DNA of 57,796 nucleotides from assembly GCA_036389375.1 (NCBI GenBank), contig DASVQA010000151.1:1-57796 (forward strand), given 5' to 3'. A program made the position numbers and the translations under genes. Below the pieces are notes generated by a model that saw only the letters and a list, made by a program, of their open reading frames with translations, was not told where the DNA came from and did not search any database. Source of the DNA: QHXQ01 sp036389375. GTDB taxonomy: Bacteria; Acidobacteriota; Blastocatellia; Pyrinomonadales; Pyrinomonadaceae. Within the stretch, counting starts at the first letter, position 1; each line of letters starts with the position of its first letter. Positions 17,076-25,535 of this stretch are shown piece by piece.

Positions 17076-19001
17076 TTAGCGGGCCGGCGCGGCCAAGATG
17101 CTGGCGGCGCGCGCGGGCAGCGTCACCTTTAGCTTGCCGCCGGTTACACGCACGTCGCGGCTTGCGCCCAAGCGGTCAACGAGGCGCGTGCCTTCGCGCA
17201 TGTTCGTCGCGGCAGCGTCGAACTCAAAGGTCGCGGGGCTGGCGTCGTTGTTGAAGGCGACGAGGACGGCGCTCTGCGCGGTTGTGCGCGCGTAGACCCA
17301 TTGCTGCTCGGCGACGTAGAGGTTGACGAGCGCGCCGCGCCGCAGGGGTTCGAGTTCGCGGCGCAGGCGTGCGAGCAGACGCAGATGCTCGACGGCGTCT
17401 TGCTCTGTGGCGTTGCGCCCTGCTTGCGCGAAGGCGTCGTGCGGGTCGCCCGCGAAGCCGCCGGGAAAATCGCGGCGATTGTCGGGGTCGCCCGTGCCGG
17501 TCATGGCCAGTTCGTCGCCGTAGTAGAGTTGCGGCGTGCCGCGCATGGTCATCACGAGCGTCTCGGCGAGTTTGAGGCCCGCCACGCTTGCGCCCGGCTC
17601 GCTCATGAAGCGCCCCATGTCGTGGTTGCCGATGACGGGAAGCAGCACGGCCGGGTTCGGGTAAATGTGATCGTAGCTGATGATCTGCGCCATGCCGCGC
17701 ACGGGTCGCCCTTGCGCGAAGGCGGCGCGCAGCGGATAGAGCAACGGGAAGTCGAACAAGGTATCGAGGCCGGTATCAACGCCGTCGAAGCGCACGCGCC
17801 CGCCCTGATAGAAGGTGGTGTGGCCGATGTCGCCGTCCAAGACTTCGCCGACGACGTTGACGTGCGGATACTCGCGCTTGATCGCGGCCATCCAGTCGCG
17901 CCAGAAAGTGTTAGGGACGTACTGCCACGTGTCCTGCCGTATGCCGTCGAGGCCGGTCATGCCGATCCACCAGAGCGTGTTCTGCGTGATGTAGCGCGCC
18001 GTTTCGGGATCGTGCTGATTGAGGTCGGGCAGGATATTGATGAACCAGCCTTCGAGCACGTTGCGTTTTACATCCGGGAGCGCGTGCGGGTCGTGCAGCA
18101 CCCACGTCTGAAAGGTGTTGACGAGATGCTGGCCGGTTGTGCCGTTGTACCACGTCGGCGTCGGCGCGTCTTCAGCCCAAGGATGATAGGGGCCGGTGTG
18201 GTTGGCGACCTGATCCTGAATGATTTTGATGCCGGCGCGGTGTGCTTCTTCCACCAGCCGTTGCAAGTCCGCCATCGTGCCGAAGTGTTCTTCGACGCCG
18301 TAGAAATCGACCGCGCCGTAGCCGTGATAGTCGGTGATCGGTCGCTTCGGCCCGCCGGGTTCGTCGGGGTAAATCTCGCGCTCGTTCAGGTGGTTGACGT
18401 TGTCGTACCAGGGCGTGAGCCAGATGGCGGTGATGCCCAACTCTTTCAGATAGGGCAGATGTTTGATGATGCCGGCGAAGTCGCCGCCGTGATAGTAGCG
18501 GGGTCGGGCGCGGTCATAGAGTCCGCGCGAAACTTCGGGGTCGTTGTTCGCCGCGTCGCCATCGCTGAAGCGGTCGGTCATCATCAGATAGACCACGTCG
18601 TCGGTCGTGAAGCCCTGAAAGCGTCCGGCGCGCGGCAGCGGCGCGGAGATTTCAAACTGCGCTTCGGTGACGCCGCGCGGGGTGGTTAAGCGCAGTTTGC
18701 GCACGCCGGGCGCGGTGCGCGGCGCAATCGTCACGTCCGCGAACAGGTACGTGCCGGGCGCGCTGACGCGCACGCGCGCGACGCTTAGTCCCGCACCTAC
18801 AGCTTCGACGCGCGCGCCAGTCAAATTGCGCCCGCGCAGGAGCACGCGCACAGGGTTGATGGAATGGTTCGCCCACCAGTTCGGCGGCTCGACTTTGGTG
18901 ACGGCAGGTGCGCCTGTTTGCGCGTGTGCGGCCGCCGCCGCGCCGACGAGCGCCAGCGTCGCGGTCAGAAGCAGCCGACGGAGCGTTGTGCAGTGCTTCA
19001 T
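17076..19001 (-). CDS. Exported cyclomaltodextrinase/neopullulanase-like GH13 enzyme (copy 1)
   Basis: A 641-residue alpha-glucan hydrolase with a signal peptide (1-27, ending HAQ). It has an N-terminal beta domain of the cyclomaltodextrinase-N type (VTKVEPPNWWANHSINPVRV), then the GH13 barrel and a C-terminal beta domain. Conserved regions are IKIIQDQVANHTGP (258-271), GLDGIRQDTWQY with nucleophile Asp357, VVGEVLDGD with acid Glu386 and VIGNHDMGR with Asp461. SusA-type neopullulanases and cyclomaltodextrinases share this plan and hydrolyse cyclodextrins, pullulan or maltodextrins in the periplasm. It is 38 bases downstream of malQ in the same operon. The paralogue at 20736-22655 matches it throughout, and even their DNA is locally near-identical (for example about 17430-17530 against 21090-21195). 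Confidence 0.92.
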   Translation of the reverse strand: MKHCTTLRRLLLTATLALVGAAAAAHAQTGAPAVTKVEPPNWWANHSINPVRVLLRGRNLTGARVEAVGAGLSVARVRVSAPGTYLFADVTIAPRTAPGVRKLRLTTPRGVTEAQFEISAPLPRAGRFQGFTTDDVVYLMMTDRFSDGDAANNDPEVSRGLYDRARPRYYHGGDFAGIIKHLPYLKELGITAIWLTPWYDNVNHLNEREIYPDEPGGPKRPITDYHGYGAVDFYGVEEHFGTMADLQRLVEEAHRAGIKIIQDQVANHTGPYHPWAEDAPTPTWYNGTTGQHLVNTFQTWVLHDPHALPDVKRNVLEGWFINILPDLNQHDPETARYITQNTLWWIGMTGLDGIRQDTWQYVPNTFWRDWMAAIKREYPHVNVVGEVLDGDIGHTTFYQGGRVRFDGVDTGLDTLFDFPLLYPLRAAFAQGRPVRGMAQIISYDHIYPNPAVLLPVIGNHDMGRFMSEPGASVAGLKLAETLVMTMRGTPQLYYGDELAMTGTGDPDNRRDFPGGFAGDPHDAFAQAGRNATEQDAVEHLRLLARLRRELEPLRRGALVNLYVAEQQWVYARTTAQSAVLVAFNNDASPATFEFDAAATNMREGTRLVDRLGASRDVRVTGGKLKVTLPARAASILAAPAR

Positions 19002-19039
19002 ATTTGCTTCGGTTCAGCAGCCAAGCAGAGCGCGCGGGT

Positions 19040-20602
19040 TTAAGCCTTGGCCGGCGCGGCGTTGTCGTTTGCGGCGGCCAAGTTGCGCCCGTACAGGTCG
19101 GACAGATTTTTGAGCCGGTCGCGCACCTTCGCGGTCAGCGCCTTTTTCTGGTAACGCCAAGCCCAGTTGCCGGCCGTCGAGTTGGGCAGGTTCATGCGCG
19201 CTTCCGTGCCGCAGCCGAGCGCATCCTGCAAGGGCACGATGGCCGTGTCGGCGACCGACGCAAAGACCGCGCGGATAAAGTCCCAGTGAATCTCTTTGCC
19301 GTTCGTGTGCAGATATTTGAGACAGAAATTGCGCTCAAGTTCGATCTGCTCGGTCGTGCGCGTAGAGCTTGCGCCCGCTTCGGAGTTGAACCAGCCGGCG
19401 GTCGTATCGTTGTCGTGCGTGCCCGTGTAGGCGACGAGATTACGATGATAGTTGTGCGGCAGGTCTATGTTTTTGGGATCGCCGCCGAAGGCGAATTGCA
19501 GAATCCGCATGCCGGGAAAACCAAAGTCGTCGCGCAGCGCCTCCACGTCCGGCGTGATGACGCCCAAGTCTTCCGCGATGATCGGCAAGACGCCCAGAGC
19601 GTTTTTGATCGCGGTGAACAACTCGCGCCCGGGCGCGGCGACCCACTGGCCGCGCTCGGCCGTCGTGTCGCCGCCCGGTATCTCCCAACTGGCCGCGAAG
19701 CCGCGAAAGTGATCTATGCGCAGGATGTCGAACTCGTGGAGCATGGCGCTGATGCGCTCGATCCACCAGCGGAAACCTTCATCGCGCATGCGCGTCCAAT
19801 CGTAGAGGGGATTGCCCCATAGTTGACCGGTCTTGCTGAAGTAGTCGGGCGGGACACCGGCGACGACCTGCGGCGAGCCGTCCGCGTTGAGTTTGAAGAG
19901 ATGCTTGTTAACCCACACGTCGGCCGAATCGTGCGCGACGAAGATCGGGATGTCGCCGACGATCTGTATGCGCCGCTCGTTGGCGTAGAGTTTGAGCGCG
20001 GCCCACTGTTTGAAAAAGAGGAACTGCCAGAACTTGCGCGCCTCGATCTTCTCACTCAAGGCGGTGCGCGCGGCTTGGAGCGCCGCCGGGTCGCGCTCAA
20101 CCATCGGCCGCTCCCACCCGGGCCACGCCGCCCCGGCGCGCACGTCCTTCATCGCGCGAAACAAAGCATAGTCGTCGAGCCACGCCGCCGACTCGTGACA
20201 GAACGCATCGAACTCGCCGCGCAGGTGCGCGTCATGCCCGCGCCCGAAATTCTCAAACGCGTGCCAGAGCAGTTTGTGTTTGTACTCGATGACGGGGCCG
20301 TATTCGATGCGCTCGGCCGCAAACTGCGGCACGTCGCCCACGTCCGCCGACGCGAGTAAGCCTTGTTCAATAAGTTTGTCGGGGCTGATGAACAGAGTGT
20401 TGCCGGCGAAGGCGGAGAAGCATTGATAGGGCGAATCGCCGTAGCCGGTGGGGCCTAAGGGGAGGACTTGCCAGAGCGTCTGCCCGGCCGCGGCCAGAAA
20501 ATCTATGAAGGCATATGCTTCGGGGCCGAAGTCGCCCACGCCGTAACGACCGGGCAAAGATGTCGGATGCAGCAAGATACCGCTCGCGCGTGGGAAGCTC
20601 AC
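19040..20602 (-). CDS. malQ: 4-alpha-glucanotransferase (amylomaltase)
   Basis: MalQ moves maltodextrin segments between chains and frees glucose in the cytoplasm (GH77). No signal peptide is present. With the GTG start chosen at 20602 the protein has 520 residues and begins in the usual way, FPRASGILLHPTSLPGRYG. Catalytic landmarks, numbered from this start, are LRIDHFRG (nucleophile Asp297), IIAEDLG (acid Glu344) and YTGTHDNDT (Asp397). A longer frame from a TTG at 20632 is unlikely because that codon overlaps the predicted promoter start region, whereas the GTG has AGAGG six bases upstream. It is the first gene of the operon malQ-GH13-SDR-MFS-pulA. Confidence 0.93.
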   Translation of the reverse strand: MSFPRASGILLHPTSLPGRYGVGDFGPEAYAFIDFLAAAGQTLWQVLPLGPTGYGDSPYQCFSAFAGNTLFISPDKLIEQGLLASADVGDVPQFAAERIEYGPVIEYKHKLLWHAFENFGRGHDAHLRGEFDAFCHESAAWLDDYALFRAMKDVRAGAAWPGWERPMVERDPAALQAARTALSEKIEARKFWQFLFFKQWAALKLYANERRIQIVGDIPIFVAHDSADVWVNKHLFKLNADGSPQVVAGVPPDYFSKTGQLWGNPLYDWTRMRDEGFRWWIERISAMLHEFDILRIDHFRGFAASWEIPGGDTTAERGQWVAAPGRELFTAIKNALGVLPIIAEDLGVITPDVEALRDDFGFPGMRILQFAFGGDPKNIDLPHNYHRNLVAYTGTHDNDTTAGWFNSEAGASSTRTTEQIELERNFCLKYLHTNGKEIHWDFIRAVFASVADTAIVPLQDALGCGTEARMNLPNSTAGNWAWRYQKKALTAKVRDRLKNLSDLYGRNLAAANDNAAPAKA

Positions 20603-20634
20603 AGCAGACCTCTTAGTTGTTGAGATGGACAAAG

Positions 20635-20663
20635 CTTATAAGGCAGAGCGCGAGACTTGTCAA
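20635..20663 (-). promoter_or_regulatory. Sigma-70 promoter of the malQ operon
   Basis: On the minus strand a perfect -35 TTGACA (20663-20658) is followed after exactly 17 bases by TATAAG (20640-20635). Transcription would begin near 20628 and give a leader of about 26 bases to the GTG start of malQ. This is the best promoter match in the window. Confidence 0.78.
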
Positions 20664-20735
20664 AATGTTTCGGCCGCTAGCAGGACGGCGCACGCACGCG
20701 CGCACGATAGCGACGGCTGGTGCGACGCTGACTGC

Positions 20736-22655
20736 TTACGGCGCGGCGCGCTCGACTTTGTAAGCGACGGCGGTGCGTGCAGGCGCGACGATTGAGATGT
20801 GCCCTGCTTTGATCGTGGTCTGCTGGCCTGCGCCTGTGAGCGCGATGAGCCGTGCGCCGTCTGGGAGTTGGAGGAAGGCGGCGGGCACGTTGAGCGTCTT
20901 CGGCGTGGCGGCGCGGTTGAGGACGACGATGATCGTTTCGTCTGTGTCGTGGCGCGCGTAGGCGTAGGCGTCTTCATCGTAGGCGAGATCGACGAGCGCG
21001 CCGCGCCGCAGGGCCGTGTGCGCGCGCCGCAGTTGCAGCCACGTGCGCGTCCATTCATACATGCGTTGTTCGGCGGGCGTGCGCCCTGCTTGCGTGAAGG
21101 CGTCGTGCGGGTCGCCCGCGAAGCCGCCGGGAAAATCGTGGCGATTGTCGGGGTCGCCCGTGCCGGTCATGGCCAGTTCGTCGCCGTAGTAGAGTTGCGG
21201 CGTGCCACGCACGGTGAGCATGAAGGCGACATGGAGCATCATGCCTTCGGGCGTCATGCCGGGGAGCGAGGCGAGGCGCGGCACGTCGTGGTTGCCGAGC
21301 ATCGTGGTGAGCCGCGCCGCGTCGGGGTAGATGGCATCGGCGCGCAAGAGCAGATGGAGCGTCGAGACGGGCGTTTGGCCTGTGAAGGCGTCGAGCGAGG
21401 CGTGGTTGAGCGGGAAGTCGAAGACGGAATCGAGCGCGGTGTCTACGCCGTCCCAGCCTGTGTGCCCGCCGATGAAGAAGGCCGTGTGGATGGGGTCGAA
21501 GTCGAAGACCTCGCCGACCAGCCACATGTGCGGGTATTGCCGGTGCAGCGCATCAGAGAGCGCGCGAATGAACGGGCGCGGCATGTACTGCACTGTGTCC
21601 TGCCGGACGGCGTCAAGCCCCGTCGTGCCGATCCACCAGAGCGCGTTCTGTATCTCGTAGCGGGCCACCTCTGGCTCGGCCTGATTCATATCGGGCAGTT
21701 CGTCGGAGAACCAGCCGTCGAGCGTCGGGCGGCGCGCGGCGTCGCTCGCGTGCGGTGATGAGAGCAGGTCGCCACGAAATTGATTGAGCAGGTGTTGTTG
21801 CGGTGTGCCGTGAAACCAGTTGGCGAGCGGCGGATCACTCAGCCACGCATGGCGCGCGCCGACGTGGTTGGCGACCTGATCCTGAATCACTTTTAGACCG
21901 AGCGCATGCGCGCGTGCGACAAGTTCGCGCAGGGTTTCGATGTCGCCGAAGCGATCTTCGACGGCATAATAATCGTCCGCATGATAGCCATGATAGTAGG
22001 TGTTCGGACACCACGGTTTAGCGCACGAGTTGACGCCGTTCCAGTTGTCATACCAGGGCGTGAGCCAGATGGCGGTGACGCCCAACTCTTTCAGGTAGCC
22101 CAAGTGATTGATGATGCCGCGCAGGTCGCCGCCGTGCCACGCGCGCGGATTGCGCCGGTCGTTTGCGGCGGGCGGCGCATCGCGCGGCGCATCGTTTGTC
22201 GGGTCGCCGTCGCTGAAGCGGTCGGTCATGATCAGGTAGAGCACGTCGTCCGTCGTGATGCCCTGAAAGTTGGTCGCCGGGTCGAGCGGTGCGGCTAAGC
22301 GGAAAGGGATCGAGGTGTGCCCCTGCGCGGTTGCGACGGTGAACGGGTAAGCGCCCGGCGCGGCGTGCGGCGCGATGTGGACGTTGACGAAGAGATATGT
22401 GCCCGCAGGATTGACGACGACCGCGCCCGGCTCTGTCTCCGCGCGCGTGGCGGTGATGCGTGCGCCGTGCAGATTACGGCCGCGCACGACGAGCCGCACG
22501 GGGTTGAGCGTATGGTCGGCCCACCAGTTCGGCGGCTCGACCTTCAGGATGACGGGCGCGTTCGTCTGCGCGTGCGCGTGAATGAAAGCGCACAGCAGGA
22601 TGACGAACAGGGCCGCGCACACGAGCGCGGCCCTGTTCGTCATCGGTGTGTGCAT
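20736..22655 (-). CDS. Exported cyclomaltodextrinase/neopullulanase-like GH13 enzyme (copy 2)
   Basis: About 639 residues, same plan as the GH13 at 17076-19001: signal peptide ending HAHAQ, N-terminal domain beginning VILKVEPPNWWADHTLNP, GH13 barrel and C-terminal beta domain. Conserved catalytic regions are KVIQDQVANH, GLDAVRQDTVQYMP (nucleophile Asp), WLVGEVFDFD (acid Glu) and MLGNHDVPRL (Asp). It should hydrolyse cyclic or linear maltodextrins outside the cytoplasm. It precedes malQ on the same strand, but the malQ promoter lies in the gap, so it may be separately controlled. The start is uncertain: ATGs at 22691, 22655 and 22643 are in frame and none has a clear Shine-Dalgarno; 22655 or 22643 gives a normal signal peptide. 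Confidence 0.9.
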   Translation of the reverse strand: MHTPMTNRAALVCAALFVILLCAFIHAHAQTNAPVILKVEPPNWWADHTLNPVRLVVRGRNLHGARITATRAETEPGAVVVNPAGTYLFVNVHIAPHAAPGAYPFTVATAQGHTSIPFRLAAPLDPATNFQGITTDDVLYLIMTDRFSDGDPTNDAPRDAPPAANDRRNPRAWHGGDLRGIINHLGYLKELGVTAIWLTPWYDNWNGVNSCAKPWCPNTYYHGYHADDYYAVEDRFGDIETLRELVARAHALGLKVIQDQVANHVGARHAWLSDPPLANWFHGTPQQHLLNQFRGDLLSSPHASDAARRPTLDGWFSDELPDMNQAEPEVARYEIQNALWWIGTTGLDAVRQDTVQYMPRPFIRALSDALHRQYPHMWLVGEVFDFDPIHTAFFIGGHTGWDGVDTALDSVFDFPLNHASLDAFTGQTPVSTLHLLLRADAIYPDAARLTTMLGNHDVPRLASLPGMTPEGMMLHVAFMLTVRGTPQLYYGDELAMTGTGDPDNRHDFPGGFAGDPHDAFTQAGRTPAEQRMYEWTRTWLQLRRAHTALRRGALVDLAYDEDAYAYARHDTDETIIVVLNRAATPKTLNVPAAFLQLPDGARLIALTGAGQQTTIKAGHISIVAPARTAVAYKVERAAP

Positions 22656-22718
22656 AAAGACGATTTTCAGATCGCCCAATTGAGCGCACACGGCACGCGT
22701 GGGCGGCTCGCTTACTTA

Positions 22719-23114
22719 CTATTTGAACTTGCGGACGAAGGCGACGATGGCAGCGATGTCGTCTTTTGCGAGTCGCTTGCCGAAGGCCGGCATGCCGCCC
22801 TTTTTGCCGTTGGCGATGACGTTGGTCAAACGCCGGTCATTGATGTGCTCGTCTTTCCACCAGCGCGCGTCGGTCAGGTCGGTTGCGCCGTAGAGTTGGC
22901 CCGCTTCGGTCTGGCTGCGCCCGTCTGCGCCGTGACAGCGCGCGCAGTTCTGCATGTAGAGCGTGCGCCCGCGCTCAAGTTTCGCCGCGCCCTTCTCTTT
23001 CGGCTCGGCGGCGCGCGCGGTGCGTTGCAGATAAGCGCCGCCGCCGTAGAGCAGGACGAAAAGCAGCAGCACGCAAGTTTTCAAACGACCCGTTGTACGC
23101 TCGTTAACTCTCAT
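22719..23114 (-). CDS. Monoheme c-type cytochrome
   Basis: A 131-residue exported or membrane-anchored electron carrier. The N-terminal hydrophobic segment (CVLLLFVLLYGGGAYL) is followed by a single heme-binding CARCH, the sequence DLTDARWW and a likely distal Met ligand in KGGMPAFGKRL, the layout of the cytochrome c / cytochrome cbb3-III-like group (PF13442). The ATG directly follows the TGA of the upstream multiheme gene (TGAATG), so translation is coupled and both proteins probably serve one electron path in the periplasm. The donor and acceptor cannot be read from sequence. Confidence 0.9.
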   Translation of the reverse strand: MRVNERTTGRLKTCVLLLFVLLYGGGAYLQRTARAAEPKEKGAAKLERGRTLYMQNCARCHGADGRSQTEAGQLYGATDLTDARWWKDEHINDRRLTNVIANGKKGGMPAFGKRLAKDDIAAIVAFVRKFK

Positions 23115-25331
23115 TCACTGTCCGGCGGACGCGCCCGCCGTTCCTTTCATTTCGTTTAAGGTGTGGACGTGCCAAGGCACGCTCTCGTTGCTCATCTCTG
23201 GATGGCGACGCAGGAATTCGTTGGCGAGTGGGAAGGACGAAGGATCGTCTTTCTGGTCGGCGAAAATCTTGGCCTCCTGTTTGGCCAGATCGTTTAAGCC
23301 GAGTTTGCGATAGACGAGCATCAGGTTGTAATGCGCGCCGGTGTCTTCGGGGTCTATGGCGAGGATCGTCTCGTAGCAATGGCGCGCGCCGGAGAAGTCG
23401 CGTTTGATCTTGCAGAGTTCGCCGAGTTGCTGCCAAGAGGCGCGGTCGCGCGGGAACGCGTCGAGGATGCGGCGCAGGTTCGCTTCGGCGGTCTCTAATT
23501 CACCGCGTTTGACGTTGATGCGCGTGCGCTGGAAGAGGGCGCGCAGGTTGTTCGGATTCGCCGCGAGCACGCCGTCGAGGAGTTGCGCGGCCGGCTCGTA
23601 CTGTTCGAGTTCAAACAGGGCGAGCGCGCGATTCGTGAGCGCCATCGGGCGGTAAGCTTCGTCCAATTCGGCGGCGCGGGCGAAGGCGGCGGCGGCGAGT
23701 TCGTACTGCCGGTTATCCAGAAGCGCGATGCCGTAGTTGTTCCAACGCCGCCAGTCAGGCATTGCGCCTTTAGCGGGCGCTTGCGCGTCGTTTGCGCCAA
23801 GCTTTAAGACCGCTTCGGTCGTCGCCATCGTCACGATTGGATATTCGACGGACTTGCCGAGCGCGTAGTCCTGAAAGATGCGCGTGAAGCGGCGGTAGCG
23901 GACGCGCGCGACGAGATGCAGGCCGCTTCCCTGCAAGTTTGCGGGCACTAGGAACTGGTAGCGCGCCACGTCAGAGCGCCCCGATTGAATCTGGTTGTTC
24001 TGCGCCGTCACTTTCGTGCGCCAGATGTGGTGCTTGTCGTTGAACGCGCCGTCGCCTTTGACGAGATAGGTCTTGTAAGTGTGCGCCGAGTCGTCGAGAT
24101 GGCCGTTCGGTTTGATGAAACCGGAGTTGTAGAGCGTCGTGCCCGCGTCGTCTTTGACGGTGAACTCGACGTAAGCCTCGTAGAAGTCGCGCAGCTCAGG
24201 CGGGAACGAGTGGCCGATGTTCTTGTTGGTGATGACCACGTCGGTCGTCAGTCGGTCGCCGGGTGCGAGCGTAAACTTGCTGCGGTTGAGCGGCGCGAGC
24301 AGTTCTTCAAAGCCGCCGTTCGGGCCTCTGTGCCGGACGGCGAAGATGTCCACGCCGACGGCATCGGCTTCGAGAAACTTTTGCACGGCGGCCAGTTGGT
24401 CGGGCCACTTGTAGAAGGTCGGGATCGCCGTGTTCGCCGCCGGCCAACGATGCGAGCGCACCATGCCCTCTTTGGCGGACACGTCAAAGCGCGGCGCGGC
24501 CTCCCCTTTCATGTGGCAGGAGTTACACGTCTCCACGTCGCGCGTGTAGAAGGGGTGCGGCGTCTCCTTGGCAAATGATGATTGCTGGTATTCGTCCGCG
24601 ACGGCGAAGGCGCGCAAGAACTTGTAGTCGTTCAACTCGTGCGGCACTTGCGACTTGTGACACGACGAACAGAAGGCCGCATCCTTCAAGGCGGGGCGCA
24701 TCATCGCACGCCGGTGCGAGGGCACGTCGTCTAGGATTTCCTGATCGGCTACGTCGAGCAGGCGGCGCGTGCCGTCCTCTTTGATCAGCAGCGCGGGTTC
24801 GCCCATCACGTAGCCGCCGACGCCGCGCTTGTTGCCCGCCTGAATTGAATGGCAGGAGATGCAGGAGACGCCGTCTTCATCGAACGGGCGCTTCACCTTC
24901 GAGTCTTTGGTGAGCGCGCCGGCAAAGAGCGCCGCCGGGTTGTGACACGCTTCGCAGTGGCGCGTGAACTCGATGCCGCGCTGTGAGATCAAGTCCTTGA
25001 CGTTCTTCTGGTAGAACGGCTCGCGGAAACTGTTGCGATGCGCCGACTCCGTCCATTGCGCGTGTATGTCCGTGTGGCACTTCTGGCAGCGCGTGGCGGC
25101 GACGAACATCTCGCCGGGGATGAACTTGCCCGTCACGGTCGTCGCATTCGACGGCGCGAAAGGATTCGGGCCAAACTTGAAATCGTAGTTCTTGCTGATC
25201 TCCTGATTGTACCGCTCGACTTCGGCGGCGGCGTTCGCGTCCGCGCGGCGCACCGTTAAACCGGCGACGCACAGGCAGACGAACAGGAGCGTCAGGGCGA
25301 TTTTGACCTGGGGGACGTAATTTTTTTGCAT
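23115..25331 (-). CDS. Multiheme cytochrome c fused to TPR repeats
   Basis: A 738-residue exported protein. After a signal peptide come five CXXCH heme sites in the N-terminal half (CQKCH, CEACH, CISCH, CSSCH, CNSCH), the pattern of the cytochrome c554-like multiheme group. A beta-rich middle part follows, then tetratricopeptide repeats from about residue 530 to 700 (RWNNYGIALLDNRQYELAAA; YNLMLVYRKLGLNDLAKQEA). The family moves electrons in the periplasm; the TPR tail probably docks a partner (inference). The ATG at 25331 was chosen for its GGAG site and signal peptide; the open frame reaches 25403. It is first in a two-gene operon with the monoheme cytochrome and has a good promoter with tandem repeats upstream. 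Confidence 0.9.
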   Translation of the reverse strand: MQKNYVPQVKIALTLLFVCLCVAGLTVRRADANAAAEVERYNQEISKNYDFKFGPNPFAPSNATTVTGKFIPGEMFVAATRCQKCHTDIHAQWTESAHRNSFREPFYQKNVKDLISQRGIEFTRHCEACHNPAALFAGALTKDSKVKRPFDEDGVSCISCHSIQAGNKRGVGGYVMGEPALLIKEDGTRRLLDVADQEILDDVPSHRRAMMRPALKDAAFCSSCHKSQVPHELNDYKFLRAFAVADEYQQSSFAKETPHPFYTRDVETCNSCHMKGEAAPRFDVSAKEGMVRSHRWPAANTAIPTFYKWPDQLAAVQKFLEADAVGVDIFAVRHRGPNGGFEELLAPLNRSKFTLAPGDRLTTDVVITNKNIGHSFPPELRDFYEAYVEFTVKDDAGTTLYNSGFIKPNGHLDDSAHTYKTYLVKGDGAFNDKHHIWRTKVTAQNNQIQSGRSDVARYQFLVPANLQGSGLHLVARVRYRRFTRIFQDYALGKSVEYPIVTMATTEAVLKLGANDAQAPAKGAMPDWRRWNNYGIALLDNRQYELAAAAFARAAELDEAYRPMALTNRALALFELEQYEPAAQLLDGVLAANPNNLRALFQRTRINVKRGELETAEANLRRILDAFPRDRASWQQLGELCKIKRDFSGARHCYETILAIDPEDTGAHYNLMLVYRKLGLNDLAKQEAKIFADQKDDPSSFPLANEFLRRHPEMSNESVPWHVHTLNEMKGTAGASAGQ

Positions 25332-25374
25332 CGGCAACTCCGCCAGAGGAACAAGCGAATGGGCAGCGCGCGCC

Positions 25375-25403
25375 ATTTTAACCGCGATCAGCCCCGCATC
25401 CAA
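25375..25403 (-). promoter_or_regulatory. Promoter of the cytochrome operon
   Basis: Minus-strand TTGGAT (25403-25398), a spacer of exactly 17 bases, then TAAAAT (25380-25375). The predicted start near 25368 leaves a leader of about 37 bases containing the GGAG ribosome site of the multiheme cytochrome gene. Confidence 0.6.
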
Positions 25404-25433
25404 ATCGGGCGCGCGCGACTAGCGCCGCACACG

Positions 25434-25474
25434 CCTGCAAGCTCGATTTTCCACCCTGCAAACTCGTTTTTCAC
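25434..25474. repeat. Two head-to-tail 20/21-base repeats upstream of the cytochrome promoter
   Basis: 25434-25454 and 25455-25474 are abutting copies of CCTGCAA(G/A)CTCG(A/T)TTTTYCAC. They differ at a few positions and lie 31 to 71 bases upstream of the -35 element of the cytochrome promoter. The spacing of about two helical turns places both copies on one face of the DNA, as expected for an activator binding as tandem dimers (inference). Confidence 0.7.
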
Positions 25475-25535
25475 GCTCGGCAGGTCAACTTGCACGCTTT
25501 CAGCGTACCCTTGCCAGACATAAATGCGCCTTGCT

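Noticed and set aside
17301..18689. Plus-strand frame opposite the GH13 copy 1 gene
   Set aside because: Translation is valine/arginine-rich with no domain; the minus strand has signal peptide and catalytic Asp/Glu/Asp.
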